Assembly (NCBI GenBank): GCA_019022495.1
Contig: JAFEKR010000001.1
Coordinates: 5,084,001 to 5,148,000, forward strand
Direction: 5' to 3'
DNA from: Epichloe hybrida
Taxonomy: Eukaryota > Ascomycota > Sordariomycetes > Hypocreales > Clavicipitaceae
Length of the DNA stretch: 64,000 nucleotides
Shown here: positions 34,303-45,660 of the stretch, in pieces
How the letters are laid out: the number at the start of each line of letters is the position of its first letter
How positions within the stretch are numbered: the first letter of the stretch is position 1
The notes under the pieces: model-generated
The model's database searches: none
What the model saw: only the letters and a program-made list of their open reading frames with translations
Told to the model about the DNA's origin: nothing
Program-made: the position numbers and the translations under genes

Positions 34303-37300
34303 TTACTCGAGTTTTAGCTGCTCAAATTGCTTGATCGTCTCCTCGAAACTGAGCACCTCCTGCTCAGCATCAGCCAGTCTCTGCTCATCTTGTTCACGGA
34401 CTGCTGCCGAGACCTTCTCCTTGTACCCAGGGTCCCGCAAGATCTTCTCCTGCTTCTGCTTCTGTATCTTCGACTTCTCCAGCTTCTTCTGGGCCTTGTT
34501 AATTTCGGCGTCCAAGTCAACACGGCCCTTGACGTGCAAGAAGACGCCGGCAGAGGTGGAGACGGGATATGCAACACACCCAGCTGGCCGAGGGGCATCT
34601 GGCCCGATGACTTGCATTGCCTTGACGCCCTTGCCGCTGAGAGACTTGATTGATGCTACTTCGGCGTGACAAGTCTGGAGGGCGGCTTCGTTGTATGCTT
34701 GAACGAAGACTGGGGAAGAAAGACAGTTAGTCATGGACAAGTCGCCAGATTGTTAAAAAAAAAAAAAAAAAAATTGGTCACTGAGTTGCCTACCTTCGGC
34801 ATTTTCCTTGAGTGCGTACTCGGACATGAGAGATCGGGCTGCCTTGGTGCAGGCCAGGACAAGCTCATAGGCAGCTTCTGACTCGGGGTCATCCAGAATA
34901 GGGCTGTACTGAGGATACCTGGCAACCATGATGGACTTGGTGGCGTCGTTGGGTCGGCGAGGCATTCTCTGCCACATCTCCTCGGTGATGTAGGGCATGA
35001 ACGGGTGAATCAGAGTCAGGGCTGACTCCAGAGCGGTGTACAAAGTCTGCAGAGCAGACTGGCGCTCTTCCTCTGTGCCATCGCGGATAATGGCCTTGGA
35101 ATTCTCAATGAAGACATCGCAGAGCTCGGCATACCAGTACTTGTAGATGATGGTGGTGGACTTTTGAAATTCGCGGTCCGCAATCGCAATGTTGAGATCC
35201 CTGGTAGCGCTGTTCATCTTGTGAAGAATCCATCGCTCAGCCAAAGTCTTGCCGCGAATGATGCCGTCCTTGGCAGGGGTAAAACCCTCGGGCAAGCTGC
35301 CCAAGACATACTTGGTGGCTTGGAACTTGGGTATTCAGTTAGCAAGGCCACACCTGAGTGATATATGCTTTCCCCTGGACGACTTACAATCTTGTTACAG
35401 AACTTGCGGTATCCGTGGATGCTAGGAGATAATGGTGAGAATTGAAATATTTACACGTTGACTCTCGGGGAACGCAACTTACACCTTGACGTCCAAATTG
35501 ATGTCGCCGCCGCCAGTGGTGGCATTGATCATGGTGAACCGTAGAGCATCGGCACCGCATTGAGGAATACCGTCAGGAAACGCAGTCTTTTGATACTTGG
35601 AGGCTTTTTCCACCTCACTGGGATGCAAGTTTCCTTGATGAAGTTTCTCATGCAGTTCCTGCAGCTGAATACCTGAGATCACGTCAAGAGGATCAATGAC
35701 GTTGCCCAAACTCTTACTCATCTTCCTGCCTTCTGAGTCACGGACAAGACTGTGGCAGAAGACTTCACTGAAGGGGACCTTGCCGGTCATCTTCAAGCCG
35801 AGGGTAATCATTCGGGCAATCCAGAAGAAGAGGATATCCCATCCGGTTTCGAGAACGGTGGTGGGATAGAGCGTGTCCAGGTCGTGGGTCTTGTTGGGCC
35901 AACCGAGTGTGCTGAAAGGCCAGAGACCAGAAGAAAACCAAGCTGTCGTGAATGTAAGCGCTGAACACATAGATAGCTCTCCCTATCCGTTGGTTTCGGG
36001 GAGTCTGCTTACTGTCAAGAACATCTTCATCCTGTCCAAGAGTAAACTTCTTGCCTGGCAGGGCAGCAGCAGCCTTCTTCTCGGCTTCTTGACGAGTTCG
36101 GCCCGAGAACCAAAGCTTCTCGTCGGTAGTGTCTTTGGCAACACCTTCAATGTTGGCAAAGTAGACCGGGCAACGATGACCCCACCACAGCTGTCTGCTG
36201 ATGCACCAGTCATTGATATCCTCGAGCCAGCGGAAGTAGCTTCTCTCGGCCGTTTCGGGTCTGATCTTGATTTTACCATCTCGGACAACCTGCATGGCAG
36301 GCTCAGCAAGCTCCTTCATGCGAACCCACCATTGAGACTTCATGATGGGCTCAATGACATCCTTGGACTTTTCACACAAGGGCACCTTCATGGCATTGTC
36401 CTTCTTGTCAACGTAAAGACCCTTCTCCTTGAGTGCATCTTGGATAGAGTAACGGACGTCGAAGCGTTTCTGGCCCTTGTATGGACCTGCGTTCTCATTC
36501 ATCAAACCATCGTCTGTGAGGATATTGACAAATTCCAAGCGATGCTTCTGGCCGAGGTTGAAATCGTTGGGATCGTGTGCGGGCGTCAACTTGACAGCAC
36601 CAGTTCCAAACTCCATGTCGACATACTCATCGGCAATGATGGGAAGCTTACGGTCAGGAATGAAAGGATGCACAGCGTTCTTGCCGACGAGGTGCTTGTA
36701 GCGGGCATCGTTGGGATGGACAGCGATACCAGTGTCGCCAAGCATTGTCTCAATACGAGTGGTGGCAACCTCGACGGTCTCACTTGATCCCTCGATTGGA
36801 TACTTGAAATGAACAATGACACCGAACTCAACCTTTTTCTCGTAGCCTGGAACATCAAGCAAAGTTCGACCCGTGAGCTCTTTATTGTCGACTTCCAAAT
36901 TAGAAAGGGCGGTGTTCAGGTGTGTGCACCAGTTGACAAGTCGGTTCGCTCTGTAAATGATACCTTCCTCGTGAAGTCGGACAAAGGTCTCGGCAACAGC
37001 CGCAGAAAGGTTGGCATCCATGGTGAAAGCTGAAGGGCACGTTAAATGATGTTCTTTGATCATGTTGCTTGCTCAATTGAAGGTACCTTCTCGACTCCAG
37101 TCAAAAGAGCCACCCATGTGTGTGAGAGCCTTGTTGATGCGCTTGTGATAGTCTTCCTTCCACTCCCAAACAGTCTCCACAAACTTCTCTCTACCGAGAT
37201 CATGTCTGGTCTTCTTTTCCTTTCTCCACAGCATCTTTTCGACGACGCTCTGTGTGGAAATACCAGCGTGGTCGCAGCCGGGCAGCCATAGAGTGGTCTT

Positions 37301-38064
37301 TCCTTTCATTCGATTCCATCGGATCATGAGATCTTGCAGCGAGTCACCGAGAGCATGACCCATGTGCAGAGAGCCGGTGACGTTGGGAGGAGGGTGAACA
37401 ATGACGAAACTACCGGCTTCCTTGACCTTGCCCTCGGGGGTGAACTCGGGCTTGAAGAAGCCCTCCTTTTCCCACCAGTCATACCAGGCTGATTCCACGG
37501 CAATGGGATCGTAGGCCTTGAAATTCGGATCCTCGAACGATCGAATGCGCTTTTTCTCGCCAACGGGCGTGTCCTCGACGTATGGTGGAACAACTTCCTC
37601 CGTCTTCTTCTCCCTGGCCTTCTTTTCTTTGGAGGCAGAGTTCGCAGCCATTTGCGCAGCCTTTGCCTTCTTTGCCTCGAGCTTAGCAGCCTTTTCCGCC
37701 TTTCTCCGCTCCTTTTCCACTTTGCGCACCCACCCATTAGCATCGTTCTCTTGTTGATCATGCTTGATGATGGTCGGGAAAAGTGGACAGACAGAACCTA
37801 CAGTCCTTCTCTGACTTCACTTTGGGAGTTCCATCATCATTGGTCGCAGTAGCCTGAGCGGCCTGGTTTACATCCTGCTTCACATTAGAGTCTGGGGCTG
37901 TTGGAGCTCGTCTCGATCGGTGGCGGGATATTCAAATCTTACTTCAGCTGCTTCGCTCGGCCCAGCTACATCACATCACGTAATGGTCAGTCTCATGTCT
38001 AAAATATAAACCAGTGCATACCAATTGTCTTACCAGGGCCTCCTCGAGTAACGTTGCTTGCCAT
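34303..38064 (-). CDS. vas1: Valyl-tRNA synthetase, cytosolic/mitochondrial
   Basis: Charges tRNA-Val. Eight exons: 38064-38034, 37897-37802, 37719-37087, 37029-36013, 35942-35483, 35421-35388, 35325-34794 and 34709-34303, giving 1069 residues, normal for the family. A Lys/Glu-rich N-terminal region is followed by the HIGH-type motif [14 protein letters not shown], the editing (CP1) domain, [18 protein letters not shown], the anticodon-binding domain and a C-terminal coiled coil ([16 protein letters not shown]). The ATG lies in GCCGCCATGG. Upstream the frame stays open for 68 codons back to a TAA near 38269 and reads like a mitochondrial presequence but has no ATG. Fungi usually make both isoforms from one gene. 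Intron 7 holds a 19-A run on the plus strand (34755-34773). Confidence 0.93.
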
Positions 38065-38268
38065 GGCGGCACGAGCAGTTGTAGTCAAGGGTCTTCCCGG
38101 GGAAACAGACCGCACCCGAAGTGCTCGAACTGCGAGTCTGAACGTCGTGCTGAAGACTTTTTGCTGAAGCCCAAAATGTAGGGGCTTCCACGTCTTCTCA
38201 AGGGGAGATTTGGACTGGAAGCTCAGAGGCACTGGTGACTCACTTCCGAGTCTCGGCGCAAATACGGA
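38065..38268 (-). other. In-frame ATG-less leader of vas1, presequence-like
   Basis: Open in frame with ValRS. It reads HFGLQQKVFSTTFRLAVRAL and then RVRSVSPGRPLTTTARA: no acidic residues, many Arg and hydroxylated residues, amphipathic, as matrix-targeting sequences are. A near-cognate start (GTG at 38232 or CTG at 38226 are candidates) or an unseen upstream exon would be required. Confidence 0.55.
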
Positions 38269-38506
38269 TTACAACTTGGATCGAAATTTTGAGGAGGGGT
38301 TCAAAGAAATGTGGCAGTGCATCCCGCGGGCCGCGGGATTGGTGGTTGAGACAGCTTCAGCCACATTGTCGGCCACAACTCACTTTGGTGCTGGCCCCTG
38401 GGCTTACTTAATATGAAATGAATCACCATCTTTTTTACTTTGATTTCTCCCGGGCCCTCTATGAGATAGTTTATCCCAACCTTGTATTGAAACTTCAAAT
38501 TGATTC
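38065..38506. promoter_or_regulatory. Shared divergent promoter, vas1 / conserved unknown
   Basis: This 442-bp interval lies between outward-facing starts. Part of it is the ATG-less vas1 leader described separately. Confidence 0.45.
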
Positions 38507-40236
38507 ATGAATTGTCATAGCAGGAAAGACGGCCCAGGAATCAGCGTCGCAGGCCACAGCCAGCATGGTGCTCTGTGCGCCTCGTTGCATTTTGAGAAGC
38601 TCCCCCCTCAGGCGCTACGTCGTATCAAGGCGGCAGCGATCTACACTGAAAACTCCGAACCAAACCAGGTTCTCTTACTATCTATCGTCCAACGTAGGGA
38701 AAGCGATGAATATCAAGTCTCCATGTCACGGTACTGACTATTTCCACAGGACAAACCCCAAGAAATCATAGGCAAGCTCCACGGCAATGCTGTACTAGAA
38801 AACCCAAAGAAACACAATGCGGCTGTTGTTCTAGCCACGCCAGAATTGGCCAAACAATTGGATGACCACAACTTCAATTCGGAGTTGGTAAGTCTCCTAT
38901 CAGCCTCGGAAAGCATCAAAGACTTCCATCTGTTATGTGCTATCGTGGACAATATTGCTCCTGCACTAGGCGAGCCCGTTCCCATGCCAGGCATATCGGT
39001 CCTGCGAGGCGACCTGGATTCGTTACTGCCCAAGCTATGGGCACCAGGTCAACCAGGTCAACCAGATCAACCAGATCCGCCAGTTGAGAAATTTGAGAGA
39101 GATTCGGTAGCTGCGCTCACATTCAAAGTTGGGCTGTCCACTCAGACTCTCCCCCTCACCCGGACGACGTTCCTCAACAACAAGGCCTCCACTCTCCAGA
39201 CGAGCCGATATGATTTATCTCAAGGAACCCCGAAGCTGAAGCAGACGAGCGAGAAGCAATGGCAGAATTTTCACGTGGAGATTGATCAACCGGCGCAATC
39301 AGTTGCCGACTTTGGACTTTGGGCACCATTATCTCCGGTGACTCGCGCTCGTAAATTAACGGAGAGCTTCGGAAACATCGTACGGGGCATTGAAGCAGGA
39401 GGCAAGCCGATACCGGCGTCAGCGGAGCTGGAAGATGCCGTCAACAGCATGTTTGCACATCAGAGAACAGCTGCGACCACCTCAGGACCAATGGGCGTCT
39501 GGGCATTGATCACCCCGGACAATTCACAGACGAGCTCATGGAGTGCCGAGAATGCTCCTGATCCCTCGGCCATATTACAGGGCAAAGCTGTGACTCGAGC
39601 AGACGTTGAGTCATGTGCCTACTACCTTGAGCAGCAACACCAAGTCGGTAGTCGATTCTATCAAGTCTGTACGTTCTTTCTGTCCTTCTTTCCTTCTTTC
39701 CCCTAGACTTTTTACCAAGAATCGCAAGCCTTTCATCTAACATCTATGCTGTAGTGAGTGGCGGCGGCGGATGGGGTCTCAAGAAAGGCCTACTGTCACT
39801 TGATCCACGAGAGACCTTCTTCGCCTCATCGGAGGAAGAAGAGATGGAAAAGTTCATGCGAACCATGAGCAATTCCAGTTTCGCGCCTCCTGGCGCGCAT
39901 ATACAGTTCTTTGTTCCCGCGATGGCATCGGCCGAGACGGTGGCTACTTCCGCGACCGGCGTTGTATTTGGAGTCCCACTGACCCCAGAGTCTACGCGAG
40001 AGTACGATTCTTCGAAGAAGGGATACCTTGTTGCGGACCATTTTGGAGCTCTTTCGACACAAGGCATTTACTTGTCTGTCCGCCCAGACCCCGGCGCCGA
40101 TACATATCACGATTCGAAGCTGAGTGTTCCCGGCTCTAGAATTTATATCGGTAATGCCGGGACCAAGACCGGAGGAATCTTTGGATTTCTTGGTGGCGGC
40201 GACCTAGCAGATGCTGGGATGATAGCTATGATGTGA
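38507..40236 (+). CDS. Conserved protein of uncertain family (possibly FIST-domain)
   Basis: Exons 38507-38668, 38750-39668 and 39755-40236 give 520 residues. The first intron uses a weak GTTCTC donor and is the least certain call; the second is GTACGT/TAG with consistent phase. Ordered segments are AVVLATPELAKQLDDHNF, DFHLLCAIVDNIAP, GISVLRGDLDSLLPKLW, a central region ending GPMGVWALITPDN, and a C-terminal region with LSGGGGWGLKKGLLSLDP and IYIGNAGTKTGGIFGFLGGG. The order and the Gly-rich motif remind me of fungal proteins annotated with a FIST domain, but I am not certain. A short PGQPGQPDQP tract is coded by a 9-bp repeat. No reaction can be assigned. Confidence 0.65.
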
Positions 40237-41096
40237 AAAAAAAAAGGAAACACGTTTTGGATCTGCCAAAAACAACCTGTGCCATGTACCAGCTGTAACT
40301 ATGAAACTCGCATCCTTACATGATCTAGAAGCTTGATGACAAGAGAAACCAATTATGTGTAAAACTCTATCCCATCTTCTTCTTCTTCCTTTCCAATCCC
40401 TCCGCCATCGCAGATGCCACATCTTCTAATTGTGCCCCCCTCCCCCCCTTTTCCCTTTGCCCATCTTTTCCTCGCCCAGCACCTCATCCTCTGCAACGGA
40501 CCTCTGCACACCAAGCTATGCCCCTGGACAATTCCTCGACTTTTCAAACATATACGCCATGGCCTTGACAGATGAGGGAGACACTGTATGTAGGTCCATG
40601 AGGAAGATGGACTCGCTGGCCGTTCCCTCTGACAGAGAATTTGCGATGCGCTGAGCAGTAGCGGCTTGCGCACCGCGTGGAGGCACGACGGAGACATGTT
40701 TTGTCGAAACAACGCCTGGTGGCATAACAGTCCGTGTATGAAGCTGGGTTTGTGAGATGACGCTCCAATTGTACCTCCGTCCGTCCAGGAACCAGTGCGG
40801 CAATAATGGAGAGAAGGATTCTAGTGACCGACGAGCAGTCATTACGACATGGTGCAAGTTCCACGGGATCTACTCATGCTTTACCATGAGATTGGCTTGC
40901 AGTAGATGTAAACTGAGCCAAAAAAAAAACAAAAAAAAAACCAGCCGAATCCTTACAATTGATTATAAATTTAGCGCGTGAACTGATGGTCAGCCCGCGT
41001 GCCATTGCTACCCATTCGTTAAATGCACAAGATGACTGAAGCTTAACCGAAAGATGGCCCCAGATGTTGTCCCCAAACATTGATACAGAGATGCCC
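40237..41096. other. Convergent 3' spacer with one weak candidate gene
   Basis: Apart from the tentative minus-strand frame described at 40516-40842, nothing is seen. Short A runs lie near 40236 and 40921-40940. Confidence 0.4.
40516..40842 (-). CDS. Candidate small protein of unknown function
   Basis: Starting at the ATG at 40842, a 108-residue frame reads MTARRSLESFSPLLPHWF and later IANSLSEGTASESIFLMDLH and VKAMAYMFEKSRNCPGA. The amino-acid mix looks more coding-like than neighbouring shadows, and the Arg-rich start could target mitochondria. A second coding-like stretch (QLEDVASAMAEGLERKKKK, near 40372-40440) may be a further exon. I recognise no family, and it may be chance. Confidence 0.3.
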   Translation of the reverse strand: MTARRSLESFSPLLPHWFLDGRRYNWSVISQTQLHTRTVMPPGVVSTKHVSVVPPRGAQAATAQRIANSLSEGTASESIFLMDLHTVSPSSVKAMAYMFEKSRNCPGA

Positions 41097-42639
41097 TTAT
41101 TCAATCATGTCAATGTCGTCATTTCCAGCGGCTGGAGCATCAGCAGCTGGGACCGCACCATTCACAGGAGCCTCGGCTGCGGGAGCAGCATCGTTGCTAC
41201 CACCCCCAAAGTAGTCTGCCATCTCCGCGTCCAGCTCCTCCTGCGTCTTCTTGGCACGAGGGTTGCTTCGAGCACCCCCACGACCCCCGCGGCCACTTTC
41301 CTGCGCGTTCTCTTCACGCCGAGCACCTGGACGTCGCCCTTCCCCTCGCCCACCTCGACGACGGGGCATGGGACTTCTGGATTGTTCACCGGGTACATAT
41401 CTATCGATCCCTTTACGAGCCACGTCATCATCTCCGCCTCTACGCCGGGGAGACGTGGAGCGAGGAGCTCGACTGTCAGGGTTCGAAATTCGCTCTGACA
41501 GTGGTCGCCCAGGCATGATGGCAGTATTGAATGGGTTGCGAGATGGCAAAAACGTTAAACGAATTGGCTGGCCTGAAATTATCAGTCAGAGGTGTGTTAT
41601 GTGTAAAGATTCAGTCTTCGGCGGGGACAAACCGTTCGCGTTGGCTCCGTCGAATTGCCGAATAGCATCCTCAGCATCTTCCTTTCGTTCATACGTGACA
41701 TAAGCAGTGCCTTCCGATCGCCCTGCGCGGTCGTATCGTAGATTCAGCTTGGTGACAGTGCCAATTCTTGAGAAAAGTTCCTGCGCTGATGTCAGACTGG
41801 GCTACAATCAGGGCTGATTTGGGGAGAGCTTACATCCAGATCCGCCTCTGTAAGGTCGTAGTGGATATTATCGATGCGGATTTTCGATCCGGTTTCGCTG
41901 TCATAGGTGATTAAAAGAATGAATCCACAAGCTGATTATTTTAGGACTTGCCCGTCCTGGCACGAGCTTACCTTGATGGCGACTGACGACGGCGTCGAGG
42001 GGCTGGAGCTCGGCGAGAATCTAAAAGTCCATGAGTTCGAATTCCAGATAGGCGTCGCGCCTCGAATCCTTACCACTCTCGTCATACCGATCATGAACCC
42101 ATTCGCTTGATCTTGATCAGCTGGAAAGTCGCCGCGCGTCCATGTGGGCCAACAATAACTTACCTATCCAAGTTTCGAGATTCGTCGCGGGTTGACTGTT
42201 GGGGGGGGGAGGGCAAGAGCTGGTTAGCGTTACGTCTAGGGAGAATGCACTGTCCGCATCGTCAAGGCTCTCTCTGTGTATCGAGTCGACAAGTTGAGAG
42301 GCAAGCCAGGCCAGCCCGCTGGCTGTACAGTCGCATGGAGAGGAGGGTTGTGCAACCTGGGGAGGAACCGGTGTCAGAGATGGCCAAGTGAAGGCAAACC
42401 CTGAGGACAAACCTTTCTTACCCCATCTCGGGGATAATCATTTCGGTCGCGACGGCGGGTATCTCGCCCGCCGCTACGGTTTGGACGACCATTGCTGCGC
42501 TGCAGAGACGGTTAGCTTGGGTAGTTTGGGTAATTGGGCAGACAGGGCGCACGCCGAGGGAAGGGAATGAATGGTTTTGAGGGCTTCATACCTTGTCGGC
42601 GATGATCTCGTCGAGGCCACGATCCATGTTGTCGGTCAT
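41097..42639 (-). CDS. yra1: mRNA export adaptor Yra1/ALYREF family RNA-binding protein
   Basis: Links splicing/transcription to the Mex67 mRNA exporter. Eight exons: 42639-42592, 42499-42422, 42195-42164, 42105-42074, 42020-41972, 41897-41834, 41780-41633 and 41572-41097, giving 308 residues with all phases consistent. It opens with the N-terminal UAP56-binding motif (MTDNMDRGLDEIIADK). Arg-rich linkers follow (RSNGRPNRSGGRDTRRRDR, then DSRRAPAPRRRRQSPSR). A single RRM has RNP2 IRIDNIHYDL and RNP1-type GRSEGTAYVTY, then the RNPFNTAIMPGRPLSERI segment and an RGG-like tail. The acidic end GNDDIDMIE is typical. Several exons are only 32-64 bp, so this is an unusually finely split small gene. 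Yeast YRA1 is autoregulated through its intron; whether any intron here serves that purpose is unknown. Confidence 0.88.
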
Positions 42640-43245
42640 TTTAGATGACGGAGTCAAGGGACAAGAGACGTGTTCGATGATTGAGCTGCTGCAGAGGTGT
42701 GAGAGATGAAGGGCGAGACTCTGGGCAGACAGACAGAGACAGACAGACGGTCTCCCGGGCCGGTGATTTGACGAGGCTGAGAGGGCGCAAGCAACAACGA
42801 ACGACCTTTGTCGTGCACGGGTGGATTCCGCAGTTCATCCACCTTTCATCCTTTCATCCACCGGTTTGGTTTTTCCCCTTCTTCATCCACGCTCTACGGA
42901 GTAATAATATTGCTGCTCCCTTATTAATCCCGGCAACGTTAACCGCCGCCGCCGCCGCCGCCCCCGTTCTGCACGCGTCTCCATCATTCCTTGTTGCCAA
43001 TTCTATTTGCCGGTGCGCATTTGTTGGTTGTGTTGTTTGCCAATTCCAATTTGCCAATCTAGGTCGGTCGCACCGGACTCGACTCGCTCGTCCCCTTCAT
43101 GCCACTTTGCACCTGCATGTCGATCTGACCACATGCCATCGTCGCAACTCGCCTCTGCCACGTAAATAGCGAATTGAGTCGAATCGAATCGTGGCGGCAC
43201 GGCACTTCTCCCCTTGAGAATAATATCCCATCAGCAGCAGACTCC
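42640..43245. promoter_or_regulatory. Shared divergent promoter, yra1 / mnn9
   Basis: A 606-bp interval between outward-facing starts, with a TACGGAGTAA word at 42895 and a CCG trinucleotide run near 42944-42963. No further gene is seen. Confidence 0.5.
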
Positions 43246-44426
43246 ATGGCTCGACCCATGGGGTCAGTCCGCCTCAAGAAGGCAAACCCATGTACTCTCG
43301 TTTTGGGCGTCGTTCTTTGCATCTTCATTCTCTTCTTTCTCGTTTCTCCCTCAAGTCCTGCCACGTCGGCTCGGTCGAAAGCTGTCACTGCGCAGCATCA
43401 CCTGTCGCCGCCGACTTCGCCCTATAGGAAGTCCAACACGAAATCGGGACTGCAGACGGCGCCGCCACCTGTCGTTCGCTACAACCTCAACAATGTCACC
43501 ATCACACCGAATCCGATAGAGAACCAGGAGCACGTTCTTATCCTGACCCCGATGGCCCGCTTCTATCAGGAATACTGGGACAACCTGTCGCGCCTTAGCT
43601 ACCCTCACGAACTCATCACACTCGGTTTCATTCTTCCCAAGACCAAGGAGGGCAATGCCGCCACGGCCGCCCTGCAGCAGCAGATTCAAAAGACCCAGAA
43701 GCGTGGACCCGACAAGGATCGATTCAAGAGCATCATTATTCTGCGCCAGGACTTCGAACCGGCGATTGCATCGCAAGATGAGACCGAACGTCACAAAATG
43801 TCCAACCAAAAGAACCGACGCGCCGTCATGGCCAAGGCTCGTAACTCCCTGCTCTTCACCACTTTGGGGCCCGCCACCTCATGGGTGCTGTGGTTGGACT
43901 CTGACATTATTGAAACGCCGCCCACGTTGATTCAGGATCTTGCCAAGCATAACAAAGACATTATTGTCCCCAATTGCTTTCAAAGATACTACAATGATGA
44001 AAAGAAGAAGATTGATCAACGGCCTTATGACTTTAACAGCTGGCAAGACAGCGATGTAGCCCTGCAGATGGCCTCCAAGATGGGCCCTGATGAAATTCTG
44101 CTCGAGGGTTATGCCGAGATGCCCACCTACCGCACTCTGATGGCCTACATGGCAACGGATGGCGGTGACAAAAGCTTGGCCGTACCACTCGATGGTGTTG
44201 GTGGCACTGCCCTGTTCGTCAAGGCTGATGTCCACCGAGATGGTGCCATGTTTCCTCCCTTCCCATTCTATCATCTTATCGAGACCGAGGGATTTGCCAA
44301 GATGGCCAAACGATTAGGGTGGCAACCATACGGTCTTCCAAATTACAGAGTAAGAACATACCGGCGCGAAATTGGCATGGCAATGAATTACTAACTCGAA
44401 CCTAGATCTACCACTATAATGAATAA
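43246..44426 (+). CDS. mnn9: Mannan polymerase subunit, Mnn9/Anp1/Van1 family (GT62)
   Basis: Golgi mannosyltransferase that elongates the alpha-1,6 mannan backbone of N-glycans. Exon 1 at 43246-44349 and a 7-codon exon at 44406-44426 give 374 residues. This is a type II membrane protein: a short basic cytosolic N-terminus, a transmembrane helix (TLVLGVVLCIFILFFLV, about residues 17-33), a Ser/Pro-rich stem, then the catalytic domain with LILTPMARFYQEYWDNL, NQKNRRAVMAKARNSLL and the DxD-type VLWLDSDIIETPPTLI. The last exon supplies IYHYNE, the conserved family end. Unspliced reading ends in RTYRREIGMAMNY, which is less likely because a GTAAGA donor, a TTACTAAC branch and a CCTAG acceptor are all present. 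Mnn9 is preferred over Anp1/Van1, with modest certainty. Confidence 0.88.
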
Positions 44427-44954
44427 GAGACGATTTCCATTCTCATAGCAAAAACAAAAAAATAGAAAATAAAGAGGGAGAAGGAGTTGACGGCTGAGCC
44501 TGTTTGGCGCAGGGTAACGCGCAGGGGAGGGTTATGCTATAGCCTCTTCTGCCTTTTCCCTTATGATTGGCATGCCGCATTGAAGAGGCTTCAAGGACAA
44601 AAAAACACAAGTTGGTGGCAGGTGGCAGGTGACAGGGAGGTCAAGGGGACCTCACCCATCCAGCACGGCCAATTTTGAATGGAGGTGTACTTTACGTAGT
44701 CGACATGACTACAACCCGGACCTGGAGTTCATGTGTTGCTAGCATATCTTATCGATTCTGATCATTTTCTTCTCATGTCACTTATTACGGCCAACCAACG
44801 CATCGGGTTTCTAGTAATGTATTGGACACATTACTGCCGGCCATACCCCAGGGACGATTGACGATTGACGATTGACAATTGACACACCTGGAATGAAGTG
44901 CAAATAAAGACGACTTTCATCAAATGTATATCCCCGCCGCCCCATCGAGCACCA
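44427..44954. other. Convergent 3' spacer
   Basis: Contains a short ATTGACG tandem near 44852-44882. No gene is seen. Confidence 0.5.
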
Positions 44955-45660
44955 TCAAACACCATCGTACCTCCCCCCCTCATCCGCACACCAACACTCA
45001 ACCAACTTCCTCGTCCCAATGACATCGCCCCCCCTCAGCAACGCCGCCACATCCACGTTGAGCGGGCTGTCCGTCTCCGGACAACTCAGCAGCATGCGCA
45101 CCGCGCGCACGCACTCCAGTACGCTGTACGCGGGCGTCCACGCGTCCTTGAGCAGGTCGAGGCATATTTCGCCGCTGGCCAGCCCAACGTTCGGGTGCAC
45201 GACGGGGGTGACGAAGCGCATCTTGGGCGCCTGGAGGGGGTACGCGCTTGGTATGGCAATGGAGATGAGCCATCTGCCCGCTGCGCGGCACGAGACAAGT
45301 CAGCCCCCTGGCTCCTACTTCTCTTTGGTACCTCGAGAAGCTTCTTGTTTTTTTTTTTTGGGGGGAAGGGGGGGAACACGCCACACAAAGTTGACGTGTC
45401 CCGCGGGGGAAAAAGGAAAAAAAAAAAAAAGAAAAAGAGGTGTTCAACTCACCATCGTAGCCTGCGCCGACGCCCCTTCCGTTGATGACGGCCTCCCATG
45501 TTAACAGGTCTCCTTCGCTGACGGGTCCCAGCCTCTCTATGCCCGTTTCCTCGCGCTGCTCCTTGCGCCATGTGTCCATCTCTTTGATGAGGCGCTTCGT
45601 GGCTGTGGCTGTTTTGGATGACCCTGTGCTGCTGCGACTGGGGGATCTGGTGCGTGGCAT
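44955..45660 (-). CDS. pex4: Ubiquitin-conjugating enzyme E2, Pex4-like
   Basis: E2 that mono-ubiquitinates the peroxisomal import receptor Pex5. Exons 45660-45453 and 45280-44955 give 177 residues. The UBC fold shows LTWEAVINGRG, WLISIAIPSAYPLQAPKMRF, the HPN motif (VVHPNVG) and the catalytic cysteine in GEICLDLLKDAWTPAY. The phrase LLKDAWTPAY and the following CPETDSPLNVDVAALLRGGD favour Pex4 over Ubc7 or Ubc1. The N-terminus is Ser/Arg-rich (PRTRSPSRSSTGSS). The C-terminal end DEGGRYDGV is weak, and a GTACGA donor there might lead to a further exon. The intron holds an A/G-rich stretch near 45410-45440. Confidence 0.8.

Noticed and set aside
37943..37965. Possible 23-bp micro-exon in the 5' part of vas1
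   Set aside because: Including it puts the next exon out of frame, whereas direct joining of 38034 to 37897 keeps the frame.
38565..38771. ATG at 38565 opening an Arg-rich, presequence-like frame for the conserved unknown gene
   Set aside because: Its phase at the 38668/38750 splice leads straight to a stop. The overlapping frame from 38507 joins the main exon in phase.
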